From the IMG/VR virus record IMGVR_UViG_3300021354_000026, positions 1 through 29,145 of that record: a stretch of DNA of 29,145 nt; one strand, 5' to 3'. Positions within the stretch are counted from its first letter, which is position 1, and every line of letters starts with the position of its first letter. The stretch comes from a virus. Below, piece after piece: positions 13,577 to 19,070 of the stretch. The notes below the pieces were generated by a model that was given only the letters and a program-made list of their open reading frames with translations, ran no database searches and was not told the origin of the DNA. Both the position numbers and the translations under genes were made by a program.

Positions 13577-13767
13577 GTCATTTTATTGTAGAGCATAGGT
13601 ACAAAGGTAACTATGTTATGGAAAGTATCACTGGTGTGGAAGACATTGACACTAGCCGGTATGAAAATCTACTAGGTATTTGGGTTTGCGATAGCTTTGA
13701 GGAAATGCAAACCATGGAAAAAGAACTTAAGGAGATGAGACATGCACGATCCAGTCAATCATCCTAG
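13573..13767 (+). CDS. hypothetical protein, 64 aa
   Basis: ATGA overlap with the preceding gene. It opens MSHFIVEHRYKGNYVMESI and ends with a charged helix (FEEMQTMEKELKEMRHA). The 3' end overlaps the next gene by 26 nt and holds its GGAGATGAG ribosome binding site. No family recognised. Confidence 0.65.
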   Translation: MSHFIVEHRYKGNYVMESITGVEDIDTSRYENLLGIWVCDSFEEMQTMEKELKEMRHARSSQSS

Positions 13768-13966
13768 ACATTACACAGACCATCCATCGGGTATTGAATG
13801 TATTCAGATTACTGAGCACATGGGATTTAATCTCGGCAATGCGCTAAAATATATCTGGCGTTGTGATTTAAAACGCGATGCCGTAGAAGATTTAAACAAA
13901 GCAATCTGGTACGTTCAGCGTGAAATTGAGAAGCGTCAAAATAGAGATTCGGAGTGTGGCAAATGA
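13742..13966 (+). CDS. DUF3310 family protein, 74 aa
   Basis: The sequence DPVNHPRHYTDHPSGIECIQ, followed by NLGNALKYIWRCDLKRDAVE and DLNKAIWYVQREIE, is a textbook DUF3310 (SaV-like) match, a short protein found in many phages and often loosely described as nucleotide-kinase-related without proof. Single domain, full length. The ATG has GGAGATGAGAC upstream and the stop overlaps the next start as ATGA. Confidence 0.9.
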   Translation: MHDPVNHPRHYTDHPSGIECIQITEHMGFNLGNALKYIWRCDLKRDAVEDLNKAIWYVQREIEKRQNRDSECGK

Positions 13967-14151
13967 ACGCATTTATTTTTGTGTCTATTATCTGTATTGG
14001 CCAATCCTGTAGTTTTTTCACATCCAGTAAACCAGTAACAGAAAAACACTGTATGCAAATGAAACAACAATTTTTAGCATTACCGTTTAAGCCCGAGATA
14101 ACATTGGCAGCTACTCAGTGTATGGAATTTAATGAAGGAACAAAAGTATGA
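13963..14151 (+). CDS. small exported protein with cysteines, 62 aa
   Basis: I start it at the ATG overlapping the DUF3310 stop. N-terminal hydrophobic stretch AFIFVSIICIGQSCSFF looks like a signal peptide or anchor. The remainder has two further Cys (KHCMQMKQQF and ATQCMEF) that could pair in the periplasm. Unknown function. ATGA-coupled downstream. Confidence 0.63.
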   Translation: MNAFIFVSIICIGQSCSFFTSSKPVTEKHCMQMKQQFLALPFKPEITLAATQCMEFNEGTKV

Positions 14152-14384
14152 TAATTGAAATTGATGATGACATGGTTGATATTGTTATACAAGGCGCATT
14201 GGTTAAGGATTACATTTACTTAACGGATGATTTAAGACTGTTTAAAAAGAACCCGGAGCACTTGCATGAAGACGACGCGGAGGCGTACAAAGAAGTAGTT
14301 AAAGGCATTGAGATTTTAGCTAGGTGGTACTTTGTACAGGGTGAATTTGAAAAAGCGGTCAAGGCCGCAAGGAAAAAGAAATGA
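14148..14384 (+). CDS. hypothetical phage protein, 78 aa
   Basis: ATGA overlaps at both ends. Pattern: acidic start MIIEIDDDMVDIVIQG, then KDYIYLTDDLRLF, and a basic helical end (AVKAARKKK). Proteins of this form appear in phage early operons, but I know no function. Confidence 0.7.
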   Translation: MIIEIDDDMVDIVIQGALVKDYIYLTDDLRLFKKNPEHLHEDDAEAYKEVVKGIEILARWYFVQGEFEKAVKAARKKK

Positions 14385-14695
14385 TACTATTTTCTCAGTA
14401 TGATAGGTTTGAGTTAGAGCAAGATATTCTCAAGCTCTGGGAAACCAACGAAGCGATTGATGAATTGGTTCGTCAGCACCTAGACAGAGAAGAGGGCCCG
14501 TTCTCAGACGACGAGTTTGCTAACCGATTAGACGGCATAAAGTACGTCAACGAACTAAAACTCCAACGCCTGTGGGATGGCTTTGAAATGATGATTAAAA
14601 ATAAACACTTTGCAAAGACCAGATTTGGTGATACACCACAAACAGCAGTACCAGATGTTTTATTCCCAATTAAAAAGAAAGGAAGTAAAAAATGA
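14381..14695 (+). CDS. hypothetical phage protein, 104 aa
   Basis: ATGA-coupled at both ends. Mostly helical and acidic (ELEQDILKLWETNEAIDELV) with a basic C-terminal tail (FPIKKKGSKK). No motif recognised. Confidence 0.7.
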   Translation: MILFSQYDRFELEQDILKLWETNEAIDELVRQHLDREEGPFSDDEFANRLDGIKYVNELKLQRLWDGFEMMIKNKHFAKTRFGDTPQTAVPDVLFPIKKKGSKK

Positions 14696-14931
14696 GTAAT
14701 GAAGTAAGCAATAATTTATTAGATGATGTAAGCATTACCTTGGAGTACACAATCAAGGAAGTAAACGCGTTACTAACCGCTTTGGCGCAGTTACCATTCG
14801 GTGAGGTGGTTGGCGTTATTAACTCCATTCACACACAGGTTGGTCCTCAGTTTGAAAAAGCTAAGGCCAGCATGGACGCCGTAGTTAAAGCATCAGAAGA
14901 GGCAGCCAATGAATCTAAGACAGCTTCTTAA
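14692..14931 (+). CDS. small helical protein, 79 aa
   Basis: ATGA overlap upstream, AAGGAAGTAAAA as ribosome binding site. Two amphipathic helices are likely (ISITLEYTI-like start, then NALLTALAQLPFGEVVGVI) with an Ala/Ser-rich acidic end. The last 23 nt overlap the next gene in another frame. Function unknown. Confidence 0.7.
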   Translation: MSNEVSNNLLDDVSITLEYTIKEVNALLTALAQLPFGEVVGVINSIHTQVGPQFEKAKASMDAVVKASEEAANESKTAS

Positions 14932-15139
14932 AAACGCAGGCATCAGCAATGACATCATTAAGGAAGTAGAGAAAAAGGCCAAACAGTCCAGTGCTCAGAT
15001 GGAACAAGAGCACCAGGAAAAGGCCCTAGCTATGACCAAGATGATGCTAAATGATGCGTTGAAGTACCGGAGGGAACATGGGGATAATACCCCACCATCC
15101 GAAAAACTTCGCACTATTATCATGCCGGACGATAAGTAG
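14909..15139 (+). CDS. charged helical protein, 76 aa
   Basis: The ATG lies inside the previous gene, with AGAGGCAGCCA upstream. Strong helix AGISNDIIKEVEKKAKQSS, then a Gln/Glu/Lys-rich stretch and a Pro-containing tail. Last gene of the 13259 operon. No motif recognised. Confidence 0.68.
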   Translation: MNLRQLLKNAGISNDIIKEVEKKAKQSSAQMEQEHQEKALAMTKMMLNDALKYRREHGDNTPPSEKLRTIIMPDDK

Positions 15140-15156
15140 GGCGGATTGAAGTAAGT

Positions 15157-15171
15157 TTTTGTATTATTATA
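15157..15171 (+). promoter_or_regulatory. phage promoter motif upstream of the 15244 gene
   Basis: Exact TTTTGTATTATTATA copy, followed by TATAGGGGTAGA. It begins 17 nt after the stop of the preceding operon. The gene starts 72 nt downstream, so the mRNA has a roughly 65-nt leader, which is structured. Confidence 0.8.
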
Positions 15172-15173
15172 TA

Positions 15174-15219
15174 TAGGGGTAGACTCGTTGTGAAACGCTC
15201 GTAAATCCCCTATTTCACA
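15174..15219 (+). promoter_or_regulatory. structured leader with interleaved (pseudoknot-type) pairings
   Basis: TAGGGG (15174-15179) is complementary to CCCCTA (15207-15212), and TGTGAAA (15189-15195) to TTTCACA (15213-15219). The order a-b-a'-b' permits a pseudoknot or two mutually exclusive stems, with a' and b' directly adjacent. CGTT-GTGA-AACG (15186-15197) could form a small alternative hairpin with a GNRA loop. The AGAAAGG ribosome binding site at about 15231 is outside the stems. Confidence 0.45.
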
Positions 15220-15243
15220 CACAACACACAGAAAGGTATTACC

Positions 15244-15501
15244 ATGAACCCATTTGAATTAAGATTTGCCACATTCTATCAAGCTAAAGAGCTTTTAGAG
15301 AACCAGTACAAAGCCAACGTGGCCTCCTGGGAATTAATGGATGCAACATCCAAACAACTAACCGGCCTCGCACCAAAGTTTCCTACTATGGAAGAGATCA
15401 TTGGTGCAGCAGCAGAAATCAATAAATTCGTCAGTGAAAACACTGAAAAAGAATTAGGAAAAACAGTCAAGGCATTAAAAGGCATTGGCGCGGCGTTTTA
15501 A
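15244..15501 (+). CDS. small helical (phasin-like in appearance) protein, 85 aa
   Basis: ATG with CAGAAAGGTATTACC upstream. Entirely helical, low in Cys/His, with an aromatic N-terminus (MNPFELRFATFYQAKELLEN) and an Ala/Lys-rich end (KELGKTVKALKGIGAAF). The overall look resembles short phasin-type or structural helical proteins, but I do not claim homology. It is monocistronic, with a private promoter and structured leader, suggesting high or separately timed expression. Confidence 0.75.
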   Translation: MNPFELRFATFYQAKELLENQYKANVASWELMDATSKQLTGLAPKFPTMEEIIGAAAEINKFVSENTEKELGKTVKALKGIGAAF

Positions 15502-15508
15502 GTTTTAA

Positions 15509-15577
15509 TGAGGGGGTGGTACCGCGGACCGGTAACTTAAACGTTGGTAACCCACAAAAGTATTCCCGGCCCCCTTA
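15509..15577 (+). other. GC-rich stem-bounded intergenic element
   Basis: TGAGGGGG (15509-15516) can pair with CCCCCTTA (15570-15577), with one G-U. The interior carries GC-rich palindromes (GGTACC, CCGCGG). It directly follows a stop codon, in the place of a terminator, but no T-run follows. The upstream TTTAAGTTTTA also follows the DUF2815 gene at 18925. Possible processing or termination element; function not shown. Confidence 0.4.
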
Positions 15578-15602
15578 TCCGATATTATAATTAGAAAAGA
15601 TT

Positions 15603-15989
15603 ATGACCACCAAAAAACCCCCAACTAAGTATAGTCCAGCAATGTGCGAACGCATGATTGAGCTGGGTAAACTAGGCTCGTCTCAAAAAATGATTTGGTC
15701 TGACTTAGGTATCTCTAAGTCTACTGCCGAAACATTTAAAAAGAAACACGAAGACTTTGCCGAGGCGCTGGATATGGCTTTAGTACACTCTCAGGCGCAC
15801 TGGGAGCGCGAGCTTTTAGCTAACATTGAGAACAAGGGATACAACAGTCGCTTAGCGGAGATTGCCTTACGTGGCCAGTTCCAGCAAGACTACCGCGAGA
15901 CACGTGATACGAAATTAGATGCTCGAATAGAGCTCAAAGTGGATTTCAACAAAGAAGTTTCAGATCTAATTAAAGCATTAAAAGAGTAG
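15603..15989 (+). CDS. terminase small subunit-like DNA-binding protein, 128 aa
   Basis: The N-terminal half has the pattern of TerS helix-turn-helix domains: KYSPAMCERMIELGKLGSSQ, then IWSDLGISKSTAETFKKKH and FAEALDMALVHSQAHWEREL. The C-terminal half has NSRLAEIALRGQFQQDYRET and an acidic/basic tail that could mediate oligomerisation. TerS binds packaging sites and hands DNA to TerL. No TerL is visible in this window; an HNH gene follows instead. A host-derived regulator with the same fold is an alternative. TTAGAAAAGATT precedes the ATG. Confidence 0.7.
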   Translation: MTTKKPPTKYSPAMCERMIELGKLGSSQKMIWSDLGISKSTAETFKKKHEDFAEALDMALVHSQAHWERELLANIENKGYNSRLAEIALRGQFQQDYRETRDTKLDARIELKVDFNKEVSDLIKALKE

Positions 15990-16022
15990 CACCAATCAAC
16001 GGGGAATGGGCTTAGCGGCCTT

Positions 16023-16042
16023 GCCAGCGCTCCTTCGCTGGC
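16023..16042 (+). other. perfect 7-bp hairpin between the TerS-like and HNH genes
   Basis: GCCAGCG (16023-16029), loop CTCCTT, CGCTGGC (16036-16042). No T-run follows, so it is not a standard terminator. It lies in the 85-nt gap before the HNH gene and could mark an insertion or processing site. Confidence 0.5.
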
Positions 16043-16074
16043 TACCCACCAAATTGCCAAGGGGGGCAACATCA

Positions 16075-16440
16075 ATGGATAAAAAATCCTACCAGCATCA
16101 ATACTATCTTAAAAATAAAGAAAAAATAATATCCCAAGCTAAAAAATGGGCAAAAGACAATCCAGAAAAAAGGACAAAAATTGCTAGAAATAGCCACATT
16201 ACTATAAAATATGGAATAAATATTGAGCAAGAACAAGATATAAAACTAAAGCAAAACAACAAATGTCCAATTTGCAAAGCCGAACTTGGTGCTGGATATA
16301 AAACACACATAGATCATTCCCACACAACAGGTGAAATTAGAGGAATTTTATGTCACGCCTGTAATGTTCTTTTAGGGCACGCACGTGAATCTGCAGAAAT
16401 ATTGCAATCCGCCGTAAAATACTTAAAAAAATATAATTAA
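16075..16440 (+). CDS. recombination endonuclease VII-type HNH nuclease, 121 aa
   Basis: The signature is CPICKAELG (C64, C67), then HIDHSHTTGEIRGILCHACN (D80, H81, C93, C96, N97), the zinc-bound beta-beta-alpha fold of the T4 endonuclease VII family. The N-terminus is Lys-rich and helical. The frame is open further upstream, but the ATG at 16075 follows AAGGGGGGCAACATCA and starts the basic domain, so I use it. The gene is much more AT-rich than its flanks. With no dimerisation domain of full-length endonuclease VII, a mobile nicking or homing nuclease is the likelier role. Confidence 0.88.
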   Translation: MDKKSYQHQYYLKNKEKIISQAKKWAKDNPEKRTKIARNSHITIKYGINIEQEQDIKLKQNNKCPICKAELGAGYKTHIDHSHTTGEIRGILCHACNVLLGHARESAEILQSAVKYLKKYN

Positions 16441-16465
16441 GAAATCGGTCAAAAAAGTACCTAAA

Positions 16466-16480
16466 ATTTGTATTAATATA
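16466..16480 (+). promoter_or_regulatory. phage promoter motif (variant) upstream of the DUF2800 gene
   Basis: ATTTGTATTAATATA matches TTTTGTATTATTATA at 13 of 15 positions and is followed by TGTA, fitting the extended consensus. The DUF2800 ATG is 29 nt downstream with AAGGCAAAA between. This is the most diverged of the six copies. Confidence 0.65.
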
Positions 16481-16508
16481 TGTACCGAAACAGACTAACA
16501 AGGCAAAA

Positions 16509-17642
16509 ATGACCGCACATGCACTCTTAAGCGCTTCAGGCAGTAAACGGTGGCTATCCTGCACACCCTCTGCCAGACTAGAAGCAACACTTCCCGAACA
16601 AAAACGTGGTACTGGCTCTTTTGATTTTAGTCAGGAAGGCACAATGGCCCACTCCTTAGCGGAGATTAAATTAAGGCACCACTTTGAACAAATAGGAATA
16701 GAGGAGTACGAACGTGAATACGAGATCATTAAAAACACACCCTACTACAACGACGATTTCGAGGCTAACGTCGACAATTACGTACTATATGTCCGTAGCC
16801 AAATCGGTGAGGGAGACACTCCGCTCTTTGAGCAGCGAGTTGACTTTAGCGATTGGGTTCCCGACGGTTTCGGTACAGCGGATGTGGTCATACTTTCTAA
16901 GTATTCCATTCGCGTCATCGACCTTAAGTTTGGTAAAGGTGTGCCAGTATCAGCACTCGACAATACACAGCTACGACTATATGCTCTTGGTGCATATTCA
17001 AAATTTAAGGAAGATTACCCAGACATCAAAGAGGTTAGCTACACGATCCACCAGCCTCGCCTGGACAGCATATCAACTGACGGCACGACCATCGCTAAAT
17101 TGGTCGATTGGGCAAATTACTTCGTCAAACCAAAGGCCAAGAAAGCCTGGAGTGGAGCTGGCGAATTCCTTCCCGGTGAGTGGTGTCAGTTCTGCAGAGC
17201 TAAGGCGCAGTGTCGCGCCCGTAGCGACTTTAACACCGAACTCGCGCGTCAAGAGTTCAAAGCCCCGGCCCTCCTCTCTGAAGAAGAAGTTAGCGAGGTC
17301 CTAGTAAAAGCAGGCCAGCTAAGAACGTGGGCCAACGACGTGGAAGAGTTTGCGCTTACTCGGGCAATAGAGCAGGAGATTATTCCTCCAGGATTTAAAC
17401 TATCAACCACAACGACGCACCGTAAGATTTCAGACAGCGCCCTAGCGGCGGTTGTTTTAGTAGAGAAGGGCATGAGCTCAGAAGTAATTTGGGAGCCTCC
17501 TAAGCTAAAATCCATAGCAGCACTGGAAAAGCTAGGACCGAAGGGCCAAGTAGCCGCATGGCTAGGAGACTTGGTGCTACGTCCGGAAGGTCAACCAAAG
17601 TTAGTACGCACTAAAGAAGATGCTAAGGAGGACTTCGCATGA
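16509..17642 (+). CDS. DUF2800 family PD-(D/E)XK nuclease (Cas4/AddB-like), 377 aa
   Basis: Single-strand DNA exonuclease or end-processing nuclease by family. Catalytic residues: D125 in GTADVV, D138 and K140 in IRVIDLKFGKG, Q154 in NTQLRLYALG. Four cysteines in the Cas4/AddB arrangement, C18 near the start and C226, C229, C235 in WCQFCRAKAQC, probably hold an iron-sulfur cluster. The opening MTAHALLSASGSKRWLSC is characteristic. In phages it usually travels with DUF2815 (ssDNA-binding) and PolA, as here. It has its own promoter and is ATGA-coupled to the next gene. Confidence 0.93.
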   Translation: MTAHALLSASGSKRWLSCTPSARLEATLPEQKRGTGSFDFSQEGTMAHSLAEIKLRHHFEQIGIEEYEREYEIIKNTPYYNDDFEANVDNYVLYVRSQIGEGDTPLFEQRVDFSDWVPDGFGTADVVILSKYSIRVIDLKFGKGVPVSALDNTQLRLYALGAYSKFKEDYPDIKEVSYTIHQPRLDSISTDGTTIAKLVDWANYFVKPKAKKAWSGAGEFLPGEWCQFCRAKAQCRARSDFNTELARQEFKAPALLSEEEVSEVLVKAGQLRTWANDVEEFALTRAIEQEIIPPGFKLSTTTTHRKISDSALAAVVLVEKGMSSEVIWEPPKLKSIAALEKLGPKGQVAAWLGDLVLRPEGQPKLVRTKEDAKEDFA

Positions 17643-17890
17643 CTAGAGAAGAACTAGCCGAGCAGTACCCCGAGCTTTTAGTCTTGGACCCAAATTACTT
17701 TGACGAGGCAATCATTGGGGTAATCCATGACTTTGACAGAACAGCGGTTTGCTACAACGAATCCAAAGTTATTGAAATACTGATGAAGGAGGACGGCATG
17801 GATTACGACGACGCCGTTGAATATTATCAGTTTAATATTCTTGGTGCTTGGTTGGGTGAGCATACGCCAATGTATCTGGAGGCACTGTGA
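17639..17890 (+). CDS. conserved-type phage protein, 83 aa
   Basis: ATGA overlap with DUF2800 and AAGGAGGACTTCGC upstream. Contains YFDEAIIGVIHDFDRTAVCY, KVIEILMKEDGMDYDDAVEY and a GAWLGEHTPMYL end, a pattern I recognise from many phage small proteins of unknown function. The stop overlaps a GTG start as GTGA. Confidence 0.82.
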   Translation: MTREELAEQYPELLVLDPNYFDEAIIGVIHDFDRTAVCYNESKVIEILMKEDGMDYDDAVEYYQFNILGAWLGEHTPMYLEAL

Positions 17891-18030
17891 GCACATGGTT
17901 AATAGCAGCAATGGGTGTGGTGTACTTTGTCGTGGCCATCGACCAATTTTATAAAGGTGGCCTTGGCACAGGCATCATGTTTTTAGGATATGCCATGGGC
18001 AACGTAGGATTGGTCATGGTAGCTAAGTAG
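17887..18030 (+). CDS. small membrane protein, 47 aa, GTG start
   Basis: Begins at GTG in a GTGA overlap after GGAGGCACT. Two hydrophobic helices: TWLIAAMGVVYFVVAI and Gly-rich GIMFLGYAMGNVGLVMVA, joined by DQFYKGGLGT. Probably an inner-membrane protein; function unknown. Confidence 0.65.
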   Translation: MSTWLIAAMGVVYFVVAIDQFYKGGLGTGIMFLGYAMGNVGLVMVAK

Positions 18031-18038
18031 GAGCTATT

Positions 18039-18296
18039 ATGAAGGTAGAGTACTGTGGTTCAGAGTTTGATATACCGGACCTGGTTATTGCAAAGTTTAC
18101 AAAAGATTTTGATTCTCTACCAGGAAGTGGGTATCGTGAAGGTATTTGCCAATTAAGAGACAGCATTGAAGATATTTTAGATATAGTAGCAGAGGAGCCA
18201 ACTGTTTTAGATGAAGTAGAGTACCACACAGACTTTTTACGGGCGTTGGCAATGCGTCAAGCAATGCGCACATTAGGTATTTTTCATGATGCCTAG
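18039..18296 (+). CDS. hypothetical protein, 85 aa
   Basis: TAGGAGCTATT before the ATG. Acidic, with MKVEYCGSEFDIPDLVIAKF and a helical second half (IEDILDIVAEEPTVLDEV) ending RQAMRTLGIFHDA. Last gene of the DUF2800 unit. No motif recognised. Confidence 0.72.
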   Translation: MKVEYCGSEFDIPDLVIAKFTKDFDSLPGSGYREGICQLRDSIEDILDIVAEEPTVLDEVEYHTDFLRALAMRQAMRTLGIFHDA

Positions 18297-18330
18297 ACTA
18301 TTTCACATTGTGCAATAAAAAGCAGTGGCA

Positions 18331-18345
18331 TTTTGTATTATTATA
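18331..18345 (+). promoter_or_regulatory. phage promoter motif upstream of the DUF2815 gene
   Basis: Exact TTTTGTATTATTATA, followed by AGTA. TTTCACAT (18301-18308), also found in the origin-candidate repeat, lies 22 nt upstream. The gene starts 64 nt downstream, leaving a leader with a hairpin. Confidence 0.8.
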
Positions 18346-18358
18346 AGTACGGGAAGAC

Positions 18359-18385
18359 AGACTGGCCCCGATTGAAGTTCAGTCT
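18359..18385 (+). promoter_or_regulatory. leader hairpin of the DUF2815 mRNA
   Basis: AGACTG (18359-18364) pairs with CAGTCT (18380-18385) across a 15-nt loop, close to the inferred 5' end of the transcript. The AAAAAGGAAATACC ribosome binding site follows outside it. It may stabilise the mRNA. Confidence 0.4.
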
Positions 18386-18409
18386 TAAAGTTAAAAAGGA
18401 AATACCATC

Positions 18410-18928
18410 ATGGCATCAAAATCAGTAAAAACCAAGTTTGTAACTGGCAAAGTACGTTTCTCTTACGCTAATGTGTTCGCACCAGCGGAGACACCTAACG
18501 GTGTATTGAAGTACTCAGTATCAATCTTGATTCCTAAGTCTGACACAGACACGGTAAATCGCTTTAAGAAAGCATTTGAGGAAGTTAAGGCAGCCAACGC
18601 CGCGGTATGGGGTGGCTCAGTTCCTAAGTTGCTTAAAGGTGGCTTACGTGATGGTGATGCAGAGAAGGATGACCCAGCGTACGCAGGTCACTACTTTATC
18701 AACGCCAGCTCTAACGAGCGTCCTGGCATTGTCGATATGGATTTAAACCCAATCATTGACACAAGTGAATTTTACAGCGGTTGCTATGGCCGTGCCTCAA
18801 TCACATTGTATCCGTACGATACAAGCGGTTCCAAAGGCATTGCAGCAGGACTTAACAACGTTCAGAAATTAGAGGACGGTGAGAAATTCGGAGGCACAAC
18901 CTCCGCAGCAGCAGACTTCGCAGTTTAA
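18410..18928 (+). CDS. DUF2815 single-stranded DNA-binding protein, 172 aa
   Basis: Coats ssDNA during replication and recombination, by family. Characteristic features: VRFSYANVFAPAETPNGVLK with YSVSILIPKSD (OB-fold start), LRDGDAEKDDPAYAGHYFIN, and YSGCYGRASITLYPYD, then GIAAGLNNVQKLEDGEKFGG and an Ala/Asp end FAV. Full length for the family. Monocistronic with its own promoter, and followed by a strong terminator, which suits a protein needed in high amounts. Pairs functionally with DUF2800 and PolA. Confidence 0.93.
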   Translation: MASKSVKTKFVTGKVRFSYANVFAPAETPNGVLKYSVSILIPKSDTDTVNRFKKAFEEVKAANAAVWGGSVPKLLKGGLRDGDAEKDDPAYAGHYFINASSNERPGIVDMDLNPIIDTSEFYSGCYGRASITLYPYDTSGSKGIAAGLNNVQKLEDGEKFGGTTSAAADFAV

Positions 18929-19006
18929 GTTTTACGGGGGAAAAGGGTGAGCGCCGGCATGTAGGCTCTTTCATGGATCATGCCACCCCCACCTATTAGT
19001 AGTACC

Positions 19007-19041
19007 AGGGAGTGTCCGTAGAAACTGCGGCCTCCCTTTTT
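19007..19041 (+). terminator. Rho-independent terminator after the DUF2815 gene
   Basis: AGGGAG (19007-19012) pairs with CTCCCT (19032-19037), and CCGTAG (19016-19021) with CTGCGG (19025-19030, one G-T) around loop AAA, followed by TTTTT. A second stem upstream, GGCATG (18956-18961) with CATGCC (18979-18984), lies in the same 142-nt gap. No promoter copy lies between this site and the reductase gene, so readthrough or attenuation must supply reductase mRNA unless there is an unrecognised promoter. Confidence 0.75.
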
Positions 19042-19070
19042 CATCAACCATATAACACAGAGAATAATAA

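Noticed and set aside
15579-15592. Seventh promoter copy before the TerS-like gene (CGATATTATAATTA)
   Set aside because: It contains a good host-like -10 (TATTATAAT) but lacks the TTTTG block and NGTA, so it is not the same motif; it may be a host-type promoter, though I see no -35.
16006-16074. Upstream extension of the endonuclease VII-type gene in the same frame
   Set aside because: The added residues are hydrophobic and unlike the family's Lys-rich N-terminus, they cover the hairpin, and the better ribosome binding site is before 16075.
18929-19070. Cobalamin riboswitch upstream of the B12-dependent reductase
   Set aside because: The 142-nt region has two hairpins and a T-run but no B12-box-like conserved core, and is too short for the full aptamer plus platform.
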